Positions 26,801 through 35,839 of a stretch of DNA of 64,000 bases are shown one piece after another (the stretch's first letter is position 1; each line of letters starts with the position of its first letter). This stretch comes from Acidiferrobacteraceae bacterium (GTDB taxonomy: Bacteria; Pseudomonadota; Gammaproteobacteria; Arenicellales; UBA868), in assembly GCA_002724185.1 (NCBI GenBank), contig PBOB01000061.1, positions 24,048-88,047 on the forward strand. Reading direction: 5' to 3'. The notes under the pieces were generated by a model. The model did not search any database and was not told the DNA's origin. It saw nothing but the letters and a program-made list of their open reading frames with translations. A program made the translations under genes and the position numbers.

Positions 26801-28000
26801 TTATTCTGCTCTTAAGGCCTCTACTGGATCAAGCTTAGCTGCTTTCCATGCAGGCGCCACACCGGCCAGCAATCCAATAATCGCAGCAACCGATTCTGCT
26901 ATCAAAACATAGGTCCAGGAGGTATGAGTTGGTAATGCGGGTATGGCTGTACCGATGAGCCAAGCACCTCCAGCGCCCAATATAAGGCCTGCTAGTCCAC
27001 CAATGGCTGCAAGTACGATTGCTTCGCCGAGGAACAGCATCAACACCTGGCCCCTGCCTGCGCCTAATGCCCGTAGTAGGCCAACCTCATTTGTTCTTTC
27101 ATTAACTGCGATAGTCATAATAGTAAGAATCCCAACGGCCCCGACAAGCAAGGAAATTGCACCCAAACCACCTACAGCTGCTGTCACCGCTCCAAGGATT
27201 GAGTCGAGTACCGATAGCATTTCGTCCATTGTTCGAATCGTGAAGTCTTCATTACCATGTCGATTTACCAAGAGATTATGTATTCGCTTCGAAATGTGTT
27301 CGCTATTCGCTGAGGGCGAATACGCGATGTTAATTTCCATTAAGCCCTCACGATTAAACATCGTTTGCGCGCGATGTACAGGTATAAATACCGCATCGTC
27401 TAGATCTACGCCCATCATTTGACCTTTTGACTCCATTACGCCGATGACGCGAAAGGTACTGCTTCCAATGCGGACACGTTCTCCTAAGGGATTTGATTTG
27501 CCAAAAAGTTCATTTCGCACAGTGCTACCTAGCACTACAAACGCACGTGCATTTCTAGGATTGTCGTCTGGTAAGAATTGTCCGACTGAAGGCCCCATTG
27601 TCCAGACATCAGGCACCGATGGTCCCACACCATATATATTGGTGTAACGCGTAAATTCGTTGTACTCCACTGGAGCATTTCCAAGGACCATCGGCGTAAC
27701 GGCCTCGATCTGAGGTAGATCAGCAATTGATTCTGCGTCTGAAAGAGTGAGCGGTTTAACGGTATTAACTACCGCGCCTGATACGCCAAATGTACTGGCT
27801 TTGCCTGGCGACACTGCAATGAGGTGAGTTCCAAATTGACTAAATTCCGTGACAACAAATCGATTGATTCCTTCGCCGATTGATGTTAGTAAGACAACTG
27901 CCGAAATGCCAACTGTTATACCAAGTCCTGTTAAAAAACTGCGCAGCCTGTTAGAGGCTACCGATGCTAAGCATAGGCGAATATAGTCTGTTAAATGCAT
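26801..28000 (-). CDS. MacB-like ABC exporter permease
   Basis: A 399-residue inner-membrane permease of the MacB/FtsX family: one N-terminal helix (LGITVGISAVVLLTSIG), a large periplasmic domain (about residues 45-270), then three C-terminal helices with NERTNEVGLLRALGAG, the FtsX-type coupling helix. It lacks its own ATPase and relies on the gene upstream. Second of two paralogous permeases, likely forming a heterodimer. It lies 2 bp after the first permease. Confidence 0.87.
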   Translation of the reverse strand: MHLTDYIRLCLASVASNRLRSFLTGLGITVGISAVVLLTSIGEGINRFVVTEFSQFGTHLIAVSPGKASTFGVSGAVVNTVKPLTLSDAESIADLPQIEAVTPMVLGNAPVEYNEFTRYTNIYGVGPSVPDVWTMGPSVGQFLPDDNPRNARAFVVLGSTVRNELFGKSNPLGERVRIGSSTFRVIGVMESKGQMMGVDLDDAVFIPVHRAQTMFNREGLMEINIAYSPSANSEHISKRIHNLLVNRHGNEDFTIRTMDEMLSVLDSILGAVTAAVGGLGAISLLVGAVGILTIMTIAVNERTNEVGLLRALGAGRGQVLMLFLGEAIVLAAIGGLAGLILGAGGAWLIGTAIPALPTHTSWTYVLIAESVAAIIGLLAGVAPAWKAAKLDPVEALRAE

Positions 28001-28002
28001 TG

Positions 28003-29211
28003 TTAATGACCTGCGAGCGCTAATACAGGGTCAAGTTTTGCCGCACGGCGAGCTGGCAGGAAGCAGAAAATTACGCTTGTGCCTAGCGAAGTGCCTGCTG
28101 CAGCAAGAGGCGCCCAGTATGGAATCCCAATTGGAAAATCCGGCAACGCTTTGGCTAGTCCGTAGACTCCTGCAAATCCTATAATTAGCCCCACTAAGGC
28201 TCCAAGAAGAGCAAGCATTGATGCCTCTGCCAGAAATAGTTGAAGTATTTGACGGCCTGGGGATCCGATTGCCTTTAATAGACCAATTTCCGTTTTGCGC
28301 TGCGCTACTGCCACAAGCATGACGTTCATTATCAATACGCCGGCAACCGCAAGCGAGATCGCAGCGATTCCACCAACAGCTAGAGTGAGAGATCCTAGTA
28401 TATTATCAAAGGTTGCTAGCATCGCGTTCTGAGTTATGACAGTCACGTCTTCTTCGCCATTATGGCGCATCCGCATAATATCAATGATTGCACGTTCAGC
28501 TCTGGATATAGCGCTATGTCCATCAGCTTCAACCATTACTCGAAACAGGGATGGACTATCAAATAAATTTTGTGCAGTTGCAACGGGTATTACTGCTGCA
28601 TCACGAAGATCCATACCGACTCCGGCACCGCCAGCGTCTTCCAACACGCCAATAATTTGAAATTTTTGCCCATCGATCCGGATACGTTCTCCAAGTGCTG
28701 CCGTGTTGCCAAAAAGTTCCGCTTTTAGTGTGTCTCCAATTACAGCAACTGGGGCGCCTCGAGTTGGGTCTCCAGTTGGCAAGAATCGGCCGGATGCCAT
28801 AGTAAGTTTTCGGACGTCATAAAGATCAGCAGTTGATCCGATGACATTTACAGTTCTTTCGCGTTGATTCCAAGATGCAGGCGCTGAACCTAGAACCATA
28901 GGTGCAACTCGCCGTATAGAGGGGCTTCTGCTTATGGCAATAGCGTCATCAATAGTAATATCAACCTCAGTAGCGCTCAATATTGGAGGTTGACCACCGG
29001 TTGTTTCCAGCTTTCCTGGCATTACTATGAGTAGGTGACTTCCCAAATCCATGAATTGATTGTTGACATAGTGTCGCGTTCCTTCGCCGACCGCAGTAAG
29101 CAACAATACTGAAGAGACACCTATAGACATCGCAAGCAACATTAACCATGTACGGGTACGAGCCCCACCCAAAGCACCCAGGCTAAATTTGAAAAGATCG
29201 CTTAATCTCAT
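28003..29211 (-). CDS. MacB-like ABC exporter permease
   Basis: A 402-residue paralogue of the next permease with the same layout: helix 1 near residues 20-40, a periplasmic MacB-type domain, three C-terminal helices and the QRKTEIGLLKAIGS coupling segment. The pair diverges considerably, implying an obligate heterodimer rather than recent duplication. It lies ten bases after the ATPase gene. Confidence 0.87.
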   Translation of the reverse strand: MRLSDLFKFSLGALGGARTRTWLMLLAMSIGVSSVLLLTAVGEGTRHYVNNQFMDLGSHLLIVMPGKLETTGGQPPILSATEVDITIDDAIAISRSPSIRRVAPMVLGSAPASWNQRERTVNVIGSTADLYDVRKLTMASGRFLPTGDPTRGAPVAVIGDTLKAELFGNTAALGERIRIDGQKFQIIGVLEDAGGAGVGMDLRDAAVIPVATAQNLFDSPSLFRVMVEADGHSAISRAERAIIDIMRMRHNGEEDVTVITQNAMLATFDNILGSLTLAVGGIAAISLAVAGVLIMNVMLVAVAQRKTEIGLLKAIGSPGRQILQLFLAEASMLALLGALVGLIIGFAGVYGLAKALPDFPIGIPYWAPLAAAGTSLGTSVIFCFLPARRAAKLDPVLALAGH

Positions 29212-29221
29212 TTTATGCTGG

Positions 29222-29899
29222 TTAATTTAGGGTGATATCTTGGTCAATTTTTCCATCTTGCATGACAATTTTTCGGTTTGCACGATCGCCAATAGAAGGG
29301 TCGTGCGTTATAACGACTAATGTAATACCAGCTAAATTGAGCGTCTCAAGAGCTTGTATTACTTCTTTGCTAGACTTGCTGTCTAAATTCCCCGTTGGTT
29401 CGTCGGCAAGAAGAACACTCGGTTTCATTATTGTGGCCCTTGCTATGGCGACGCGTTGTCTTTGACCTCCTGAAAGCTGGCTCGGCTTATGATTTGCACG
29501 ATCTGCAAGACCCATGGAATCTAACGCTGCTCCGACCCTATCACGTCTTTCTCGGGGTGATACGCCATCGAGATTAAGGGGTAGCTCGACGTTTTGTGCA
29601 GCTGTCATGCGTGGAACAAGGTGAAAGCTTTGGAAGACAAATCCGAACTGCCGACGTCTAAGTGCAGCACGTTTTGTCTCAGATAAGGTTGTTGTATCTT
29701 GATCGTCGAGATGGTATTGCCCGCTATCTGCTCGGTCGAGCAGGCCAAGGATATTTAGCATTGTTGACTTACCAGAGCCAGAGGGACCCATAATGGCAGC
29801 GTATTCGCCATCATGAATCTCCATATCTATCTCACGAAGCGCAAGGACACGTTCTTCGCCCACCTCAAACTGACGACTGACTTTAGAGAATCGAATCAT
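29222..29899 (-). CDS. ABC transporter ATP-binding protein (MacB/LolD type)
   Basis: A 225-residue ATPase with GPSGSGKST (Walker A), the LSGGQRQRVAIARA signature, LLADEPTGNLD (Walker B) and the H-loop VVITHD. Length and NLDSK ending belong to the LolD/MacB subfamily that powers mechanotransmission exporters. Its ATG overlaps the stop codon of the adaptor gene (ATGA), so the two are translationally coupled. Confidence 0.92.
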   Translation of the reverse strand: MIRFSKVSRQFEVGEERVLALREIDMEIHDGEYAAIMGPSGSGKSTMLNILGLLDRADSGQYHLDDQDTTTLSETKRAALRRRQFGFVFQSFHLVPRMTAAQNVELPLNLDGVSPRERRDRVGAALDSMGLADRANHKPSQLSGGQRQRVAIARATIMKPSVLLADEPTGNLDSKSSKEVIQALETLNLAGITLVVITHDPSIGDRANRKIVMQDGKIDQDITLN

Positions 29900-31035
29900 C
29901 AGTCTGTTGGCTCAGTACTCGCCAAAGCTCCATCTTCAACGCCTTCTGTGTCAATTGATGTAATAACGGACTCGCCTGGCGCTACGCCGTCAATGATTTC
30001 GGTCCAGCTCCAATTAGAAAGACCGGTCGTCACGATTCTCTCTTCGATCGTGTTGCCTGACAGGATAAAGACTCGCTCTCCTTCGAGAACCGTTTCACTT
30101 GGCACACGTACGGGCGTATCTCTTCTAGCTAGTATTACTTCGACATCGGCTGAGTAACCCGCTAGTAATTCACTAATGTCAGATATATTTGTGAGCTCAA
30201 CCTCAATCTCGACAGTTCTAGCCTTTGAGGCTATATCCAATACATAGGGTGCGATGCGATTTACTATACCCGCGAACTCGCGATCGCCAAACGCATCTAG
30301 TGTGACACGGGCAGGTTGACCGACTGCGACGCGTGGCGCATCAACTTCATCAATTGGAGCTGTCACATAGAAGCAAGTTGTATCGATCAGGTCAACCGCA
30401 GGTGCGCCTCCCATTGTAGGCGTTACATATTCATAGAGTTCTCCATTAATTGATCCGACTATCCCATCGAATGGTGCTACTAGTCGAGTGCGATCTAGTC
30501 GTGCCTTGATCAGATTCACTCGTGCTGCGGCAATGGTCGTGCTAGCCTGTGCTGCGTCACAACTAGCTTTCCGTGCAGAAGCATCTGTTACCGCACGATC
30601 AACTGTTTCCTCGGACACAGCACCACTTTTCTTAAGTTTTAGCAGTCGCTTTGATTCTCGTGCTGAAGAATCAGCAGTGAGACAACTGGCTCTAGCATTT
30701 GCTCGAGCAGATAGTGCTTCTGCGCGCGCTAACTCCATCTCTGCCATAATGTCGTTATTCCACAGCGACATCAATAGATCTCCTTTTTTTACCAGATCAC
30801 CTTTGGCAATATTCAAGACCGAGATTAGACCGCTCGTGCTTGGGGAGAGTTGGGCGCGCTTGCAAGCCTCTATCGTTCCTGCTCGAGTATTTGCAATAGT
30901 ATTTTCTACAATACCTTGACTAGCTTGTGTAACGGCGACTATAACGGGTCTTGGTTTTGTTGATTGCCAGTAGAGAAGCACGATGACTGCGGTAATGACT
31001 AATATAACAATTAACCACTTAATAAGGCGTCGCAT
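29899..31035 (-). CDS. periplasmic adaptor (membrane-fusion) protein, MacA/HlyD-like
   Basis: A 378-residue adaptor: N-terminal anchor helix (residues about 7-24), a lipoyl-like segment, an alpha-hairpin with alanine-rich coiled coil (about residues 95-190), then LDRTRLVAPFDGIVGSI and beta-barrel domains. The C-terminal end is acidic. Bridges the MacB-like permeases to an outer-membrane channel not encoded here (probably TolC). First gene of the five-gene leftward operon ending in the phosphopantetheinyl transferase. Confidence 0.87.
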   Translation of the reverse strand: MRRLIKWLIVILVITAVIVLLYWQSTKPRPVIVAVTQASQGIVENTIANTRAGTIEACKRAQLSPSTSGLISVLNIAKGDLVKKGDLLMSLWNNDIMAEMELARAEALSARANARASCLTADSSARESKRLLKLKKSGAVSEETVDRAVTDASARKASCDAAQASTTIAAARVNLIKARLDRTRLVAPFDGIVGSINGELYEYVTPTMGGAPAVDLIDTTCFYVTAPIDEVDAPRVAVGQPARVTLDAFGDREFAGIVNRIAPYVLDIASKARTVEIEVELTNISDISELLAGYSADVEVILARRDTPVRVPSETVLEGERVFILSGNTIEERIVTTGLSNWSWTEIIDGVAPGESVITSIDTEGVEDGALASTEPTD

Positions 31036-31142
31036 AAGGATACTGTCTCCTTAGGATTTAACGTAGAAAAACAAAATAATTTAAGTCCTACAGTAGGGTG
31101 ATTGGCACATTATGATTAATACCGTGAAGAGCCAGTGAATGA

Positions 31143-32021
31143 TTATTTCGGCACAGTTTTTGCAAGTTCTGGGTTATCCCGCTTCATCACAATGATGGCA
31201 ACACCTACCAGGACAATTATTCCTCCAAGTATTATAACCGTAGATGGTCGTTCTCCGAGGAGCACTACGCTCAAAATAATTGTAATAACTGGCATAAGCA
31301 GTAAAACTGGCATAAGTTGCGACACAGGATTTCTACTAAGCACCCGATACCAGATACCATAACCCAGTGCCGTCATAATTAGTCCAAGATACAATACGGT
31401 ACCCCATCCAATCCACGTGGCATTTTTTATCGCAGCTATTTGACCTCCCTCGATAATTAACGAGGCGAGCAGCATTTGCGGGCCAGCAAAGACTCCTACC
31501 CAGGCGATTAGCGAGAAACTATTAACTCCTGTGTCTAAATTCTTCACCATAATCTGACCCATTGCCCACATTAATGCTCCTGCGGCGGTTAGAGCTATAG
31601 GAAATAACTGTCCTCGAATATCGGGTTGTCCAGCAATAAGTGCTATTCCGGCAAATGCAACGGCTATGCCAATCATCCGTTGAACGCCTGGTACTTCACG
31701 AAGAAATACATATGCTAATAGAACTGCAAATGGCACTTCGAGATGTATAACAATTACAGCAAGCGACGCATCGATTAGAGATAAACCCGTAAATGTCAAT
31801 CCATATTGAAGTGTTGCACTAACTAGGGAAATTAGGAGTATCGCTTTGAAATAGCCGTGCGGCCTTGGCACAAACCATACTAATATCATGGCTGCTATAC
31901 AGAAGCGCATGCCCATTAACATGAGTGGTGGAAACTCAGCTAGTGCCGCTTTTGCAAAGGTAAAGCCTAAAGCCCAATTCAGTGGAACAGAAAGGGCTAA
32001 TATTAAGTCTCGTGATTTCAC
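31143..32021 (-). CDS. EamA-family drug/metabolite transporter
   Basis: A 292-residue, ten-helix EamA protein. N-terminal half: PLNWALGFTFAKAALAEFPPLMLMGMRF; second half from about residue 145 (ALTAAGALMWAMGQIMVKN), both with the family's G/A-rich helix packing pattern. Most similar in style to the RhtA/YdcZ-like amino-acid efflux group. It sits 107 bp upstream of the adaptor gene and is a possible but uncertain operon member. Confidence 0.85.
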   Translation of the reverse strand: MKSRDLILALSVPLNWALGFTFAKAALAEFPPLMLMGMRFCIAAMILVWFVPRPHGYFKAILLISLVSATLQYGLTFTGLSLIDASLAVIVIHLEVPFAVLLAYVFLREVPGVQRMIGIAVAFAGIALIAGQPDIRGQLFPIALTAAGALMWAMGQIMVKNLDTGVNSFSLIAWVGVFAGPQMLLASLIIEGGQIAAIKNATWIGWGTVLYLGLIMTALGYGIWYRVLSRNPVSQLMPVLLLMPVITIILSVVLLGERPSTVIILGGIIVLVGVAIIVMKRDNPELAKTVPK

Positions 32022-32197
32022 ATACTTGATTTGTGTTGTTGGTGGTCGGTTTTTTGATATTGTACAGGCTTGTAGAGGTTAGTTCTTTACTTAACATCGC
32101 AATAAAGAATTGTATATATTAGTCACTGGTACGCTTAAGATCAGTTACTATCGCTATCAATAATTCTATCAATAGAAAAATGTTTTGAAGAAGAGTC

Positions 32198-33550
32198 ATG
32201 GCTAATCTAAAAAAGTTCTTAGAGTCTAACCGAGATTTAGAGTACGTTGATATATTGATACCTGACCTGTGCAATATATTTCGTGGTAAACGGTTGCCTA
32301 TTGCAGATCTCAATAAGTTGTTTGTTGGTGAGTTTCAAATTCCAAGTTCGATAATGTTGTTGGATATTACCGGCGAAGGTAGTGACCCTGGCGGTCGAGG
32401 ATTTAGCGATGGTGATCCAGATGTTTGTGTTTGGCCGATCAAAGACACTCTAGTTCGTATACCGTGGTCAGATGAGCCTATTGGGCAAGTTTTAGGCTCA
32501 TTGTGGGAGCTTGATGGATCTCCCTGCAGTGTCGACCCTAGGCAAGTTCTAAATTCGGTTTGGCAAGCTTTAGTAACTGATGGTTTGTTCCCGACAGTGG
32601 CGTTTGAGCTTGAATTTTATCTTGTAGATGCAGATTACCCAAAGACAAAACAACTTAGACCTCCGGTTCTACCAGGCTCTAAAGATCGGTTGCATGATAC
32701 GCAGGTATATAGTATTCGTGAACTCGAAGAGATTTCTGGATTTCTTGGGACTGTGAGTAAAGCTTGTGTGCAGCAAGGCATTCCCCTGGGAGCGGCAAGC
32801 GCTGAATATGCTAGCGGTCAATATGAAATCAACCTCCACCACACTACTGACGTTCTTGTTGCCGCAGATCAAGCTATGCTAATGCAGCGGGCTGTACGTG
32901 CAATAGCCAAGAAATTCGATACACTTGCTACGTTTATGGCAAAACCATATAAAGATTCTGCCGGCAATGGAGGCCATGTTCACTTTGGCCTTCAAGACGA
33001 GAGCGGACTAAATATTTTTGACGATGGTACAGAGCGCGGTACCTCTCTCATGAGACATGCGATAGGAGGCTTGATGCATACATTGCCTGAGGCAATGGCT
33101 TTCTTTGCACCAAATGCTAATTCGTATCGGCGATTTGCGCCGGATATGTATGTGCCAGTAACACCATCTTGGGGTTACAACAATCGCTCAGTCGCATTAC
33201 GCGTCCCTGGAGGCGATCAGTCCTCACGTCGCATAGAGCATCGAGTTCCTGGAGCTGATGTAAATCCTTATTTAGCTCTAGCCGCAATCATGGCTGGGGT
33301 GCATTATGGAATTAGAAATAGGATAGATCCTGGGCCACCAAGTGAAGGAGACGAAAAAAGAAGGGCAGGTTTGGCATTTCCTGCAACCTGGGAACTGGCG
33401 TTTGAAAGATTGGCCGATGCAAAAGTTCTACCGAACTATTTCGGCTCCGACTACGTAAGGTTGTATCGTATGACGAAAGAGTTCGAACACAATCGATTCC
33501 TGCGTGAGATTAATCCATTAGAGCTTGATTGGTACTTAAGTCCGGGTTGA
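32198..33550 (+). CDS. glutamine synthetase family, gamma-glutamylpolyamine synthetase-like
   Basis: A 450-residue type-I-fold ligase. Visible are DLCNIFRGKRLP in the beta-grasp domain, FELEFYL (metal-binding Glu), QYEINLHH, GHVHFGL with the active-site His, NSYRRF and RIEHRVPGADVNPYLA. The NLY adenylylation signature of GlnA is not seen. Such proteins (PuuA type) couple glutamate to polyamines or other amines using ATP. The downstream PuuB-like oxidase supports amine catabolism. Substrate specificity is unknown. Confidence 0.85.
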   Translation: MANLKKFLESNRDLEYVDILIPDLCNIFRGKRLPIADLNKLFVGEFQIPSSIMLLDITGEGSDPGGRGFSDGDPDVCVWPIKDTLVRIPWSDEPIGQVLGSLWELDGSPCSVDPRQVLNSVWQALVTDGLFPTVAFELEFYLVDADYPKTKQLRPPVLPGSKDRLHDTQVYSIRELEEISGFLGTVSKACVQQGIPLGAASAEYASGQYEINLHHTTDVLVAADQAMLMQRAVRAIAKKFDTLATFMAKPYKDSAGNGGHVHFGLQDESGLNIFDDGTERGTSLMRHAIGGLMHTLPEAMAFFAPNANSYRRFAPDMYVPVTPSWGYNNRSVALRVPGGDQSSRRIEHRVPGADVNPYLALAAIMAGVHYGIRNRIDPGPPSEGDEKRRAGLAFPATWELAFERLADAKVLPNYFGSDYVRLYRMTKEFEHNRFLREINPLELDWYLSPG

Positions 33551-33607
33551 GTTCGACACTACCTTTTATCGAATCATTACCTTGCTAGCTATACAGGAGA
33601 TTTTGTT

Positions 33608-34687
33608 GTGAAAGCCGCAGTTTGTAGAAAATTCAATGCACCGTTGACAATAGAAGATCTGAGCCTTAGGTCGCCGGGTCCGGATGAAGTTCGAGTAAGA
33701 CTTGCCGCATGTGCAATATGTCATAGTGACATCACTTATATACGCGGTCACTGGGGAGGAACTTTGCCTGCTGTTTATGGTCATGAGGCAGCCGGGCATG
33801 TTATTGAAGCTGGCATTAATATAGATTTTTTGAATGAAGGTGCACCTGTTCTTGTCACGCTTCTAAGGTCGTGTGGTAACTGTTTTTATTGTCTAAGAAA
33901 TCAGGATAGTCTATGTGAAGCGAAGTTCCCACTTGATGAGTTGTCACCACTAAAGGATGCCGATAACGCTATTGTTGATCAAGGCCTCCGTACGGCGGGC
34001 TTTGCTGAGGAGGTGATTGTCCACAAATCTCAGATAATTGAGATTCCCGTTAGCATGGCCATGGATAGTGCATGCCTGCTGGCTTGTGGTGTGATCACCG
34101 GTGTTGGTGCAGTTAGAAACGTTGCTTCTGTTGTTTCCGGCTCTAGTGTAGTCACCATAGGCGTTGGTGGTGTGGGAATTAACTGCATCCAAGGAGCATT
34201 TTTATCTAACGTGGAGCGCAATATTGCGATTGATCTCGATGACAATAAGCTAAAAATGACATATCAGTTTGGTGCAACCGATGTGGTAAATGCAAAAATA
34301 CAAAATGTAAATGAAGTCGTGAGATATTTGACGAATGGGCGTGGTGCAGATTATGTATTTGTGGCTGCTGGTAGTCCCTCCGCCATTGAGCAAAGTACGC
34401 AGCTAATCCGACGGGGCGGAATGGTTGTTTTAGTTGGAATGACTGCGGAGGGAGTCAGAACTGAGTTAGAGCCGCTGGTGCTTGCAAATGACGCAATTAA
34501 GCTAATAGGTAGCAAGATGGGCTCTAGTCAGCTGAAGGTCGATATTCCTTTCCTTATTGATGCATACAATCATGGCTTGCTAAAGTTAGATGAACTTATT
34601 TCGCACCGTTTTCCGTTATCAGAAATAAATAGTGCTATTTTAGAGGTTGAGAAAGGTTTAGTGATGCGTAACGTTATAATCTTTTAA
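33608..34687 (+). CDS. zinc-dependent alcohol dehydrogenase
   Basis: A 359-residue zinc MDR oxidoreductase starting at GTG with AGGAG upstream. Catalytic-zinc region CAICHSD and GHEAAGHV; structural-zinc cysteines CGNCFYCLRNQDSLC; NAD-binding Rossmann GVGGVG near residue 187. Predicted to oxidise an alcohol, or reduce an aldehyde, with NAD(P). Second gene of a likely four-gene operon (57 bp after the synthetase), where it could act on an aldehyde made by the oxidase. Confidence 0.87.
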   Translation: MKAAVCRKFNAPLTIEDLSLRSPGPDEVRVRLAACAICHSDITYIRGHWGGTLPAVYGHEAAGHVIEAGINIDFLNEGAPVLVTLLRSCGNCFYCLRNQDSLCEAKFPLDELSPLKDADNAIVDQGLRTAGFAEEVIVHKSQIIEIPVSMAMDSACLLACGVITGVGAVRNVASVVSGSSVVTIGVGGVGINCIQGAFLSNVERNIAIDLDDNKLKMTYQFGATDVVNAKIQNVNEVVRYLTNGRGADYVFVAAGSPSAIEQSTQLIRRGGMVVLVGMTAEGVRTELEPLVLANDAIKLIGSKMGSSQLKVDIPFLIDAYNHGLLKLDELISHRFPLSEINSAILEVEKGLVMRNVIIF

Positions 34688-34715
34688 CGGGTAGTTATCA
34701 TCTGGCGTGCATTTG

Positions 34716-35813
34716 ATGAAGATTCGAAAAATAGAGACCTTCAGCAAAAGATATGTGTCTTTTGTTCGGGTCACTGCGGAAAATGAAGCTTCGGGTTGGG
34801 GTCAGGTTGCACCGTATAATGCTGATATTACAGCGCAGGTTCTCCACCGCCAAGTGGCACCCTGGTCAATTGGCGAGGATATTTTTGATGTCAAGGCGCT
34901 AATACGATCTATTCCGATTAAAGAGCATAAATTTCCTGGATCGTATCTTTGCCGGGCAATGTCAGGGCTTGAAACAGCGCTGTGGGATTTACAAGGCAAA
35001 TTGTCTGGAAAAAGTGTTTGTGAGTTACTTGGAGGCACACCTGGCAAGCTGCGCGCTTATGGATCCAGTATGCGACGAGATCTCCAGCCACTTGCCGAAG
35101 CAAAAAGATTTGCCAATCTGCGTGATAAATACGGGTTCGATGCATTTAAATTTAGGGTTGGCTCAGAGTGTGGACAAGATAAAGACGAGTGGCCTGGCCG
35201 GACAGAAGAAATTGTGCCACTAGTTCGTCGCACTTTAGGCGACGACGTATCTTTGCTTGTTGATGCTAATAGCGGATTTACAGTTGCGAGAGCGATAGAG
35301 GTAGGGCAGTTACTTGAGGATAATGGTGTTGAGCATTTTGAAGAACCCTGTCCATATTGGAACCTTGAGGAGACCATGAGTGTTACGCGTGCTTTGTCAG
35401 TCAATGTAGCTGGTGGCGAGCAGGATTGTGATTTAACGACTTGGGGTCGTATTATTAATCTACCAGTCGTTGATGTTGTCCAGCCAGACGTATGTTATAT
35501 GGGTGGCATGGTTCGGACTATGCAAGTTGCTGCTATGGCTGATGAAGCTGGCTTAATGTGCACGCCACATTGCGCAAATCTTTCAATGGTTACCTTGTTT
35601 GCCATGCATTTGTTGCGAGCTATTACAAATCCGGGACTGTATCTAGAATACTCAATTGAAGATTCCGATTATTATCCATGGCAGGTTGGCCTTTTTGAGG
35701 AATCTCCATATCTTATTGAAGATGGTTGGGTTACGGTGTCAGATGTTCCCGGCTGGGGCGTTGACATAAGTCCGACATGGCTTGAATCTAGTAGTTATCA
35801 AGTGAGTGAGTAG
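34716..35813 (+). CDS. enolase-superfamily enzyme (mandelate racemase type)
   Basis: About 365 residues: capping domain, then a (beta/alpha)7 barrel. Active-site pattern: FKFRVG (the first Lys/Arg pair), LLVDANSGF (metal Asp), FEEPCP (metal Glu), GGEQDCD (third ligand) and CTPHCAN (His). This fits mandelate-racemase-like acid-sugar dehydratases or racemases. The reaction is not deducible without docking or context. Start at ATG 34716; GTG 34707 is possible. Third gene of the amine operon, 28 bp after the dehydrogenase. Confidence 0.82.
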   Translation: MKIRKIETFSKRYVSFVRVTAENEASGWGQVAPYNADITAQVLHRQVAPWSIGEDIFDVKALIRSIPIKEHKFPGSYLCRAMSGLETALWDLQGKLSGKSVCELLGGTPGKLRAYGSSMRRDLQPLAEAKRFANLRDKYGFDAFKFRVGSECGQDKDEWPGRTEEIVPLVRRTLGDDVSLLVDANSGFTVARAIEVGQLLEDNGVEHFEEPCPYWNLEETMSVTRALSVNVAGGEQDCDLTTWGRIINLPVVDVVQPDVCYMGGMVRTMQVAAMADEAGLMCTPHCANLSMVTLFAMHLLRAITNPGLYLEYSIEDSDYYPWQVGLFEESPYLIEDGWVTVSDVPGWGVDISPTWLESSSYQVSE

Positions 35814-35839
35814 TAAATTGCAAGGTTCTGTTCTATAAA

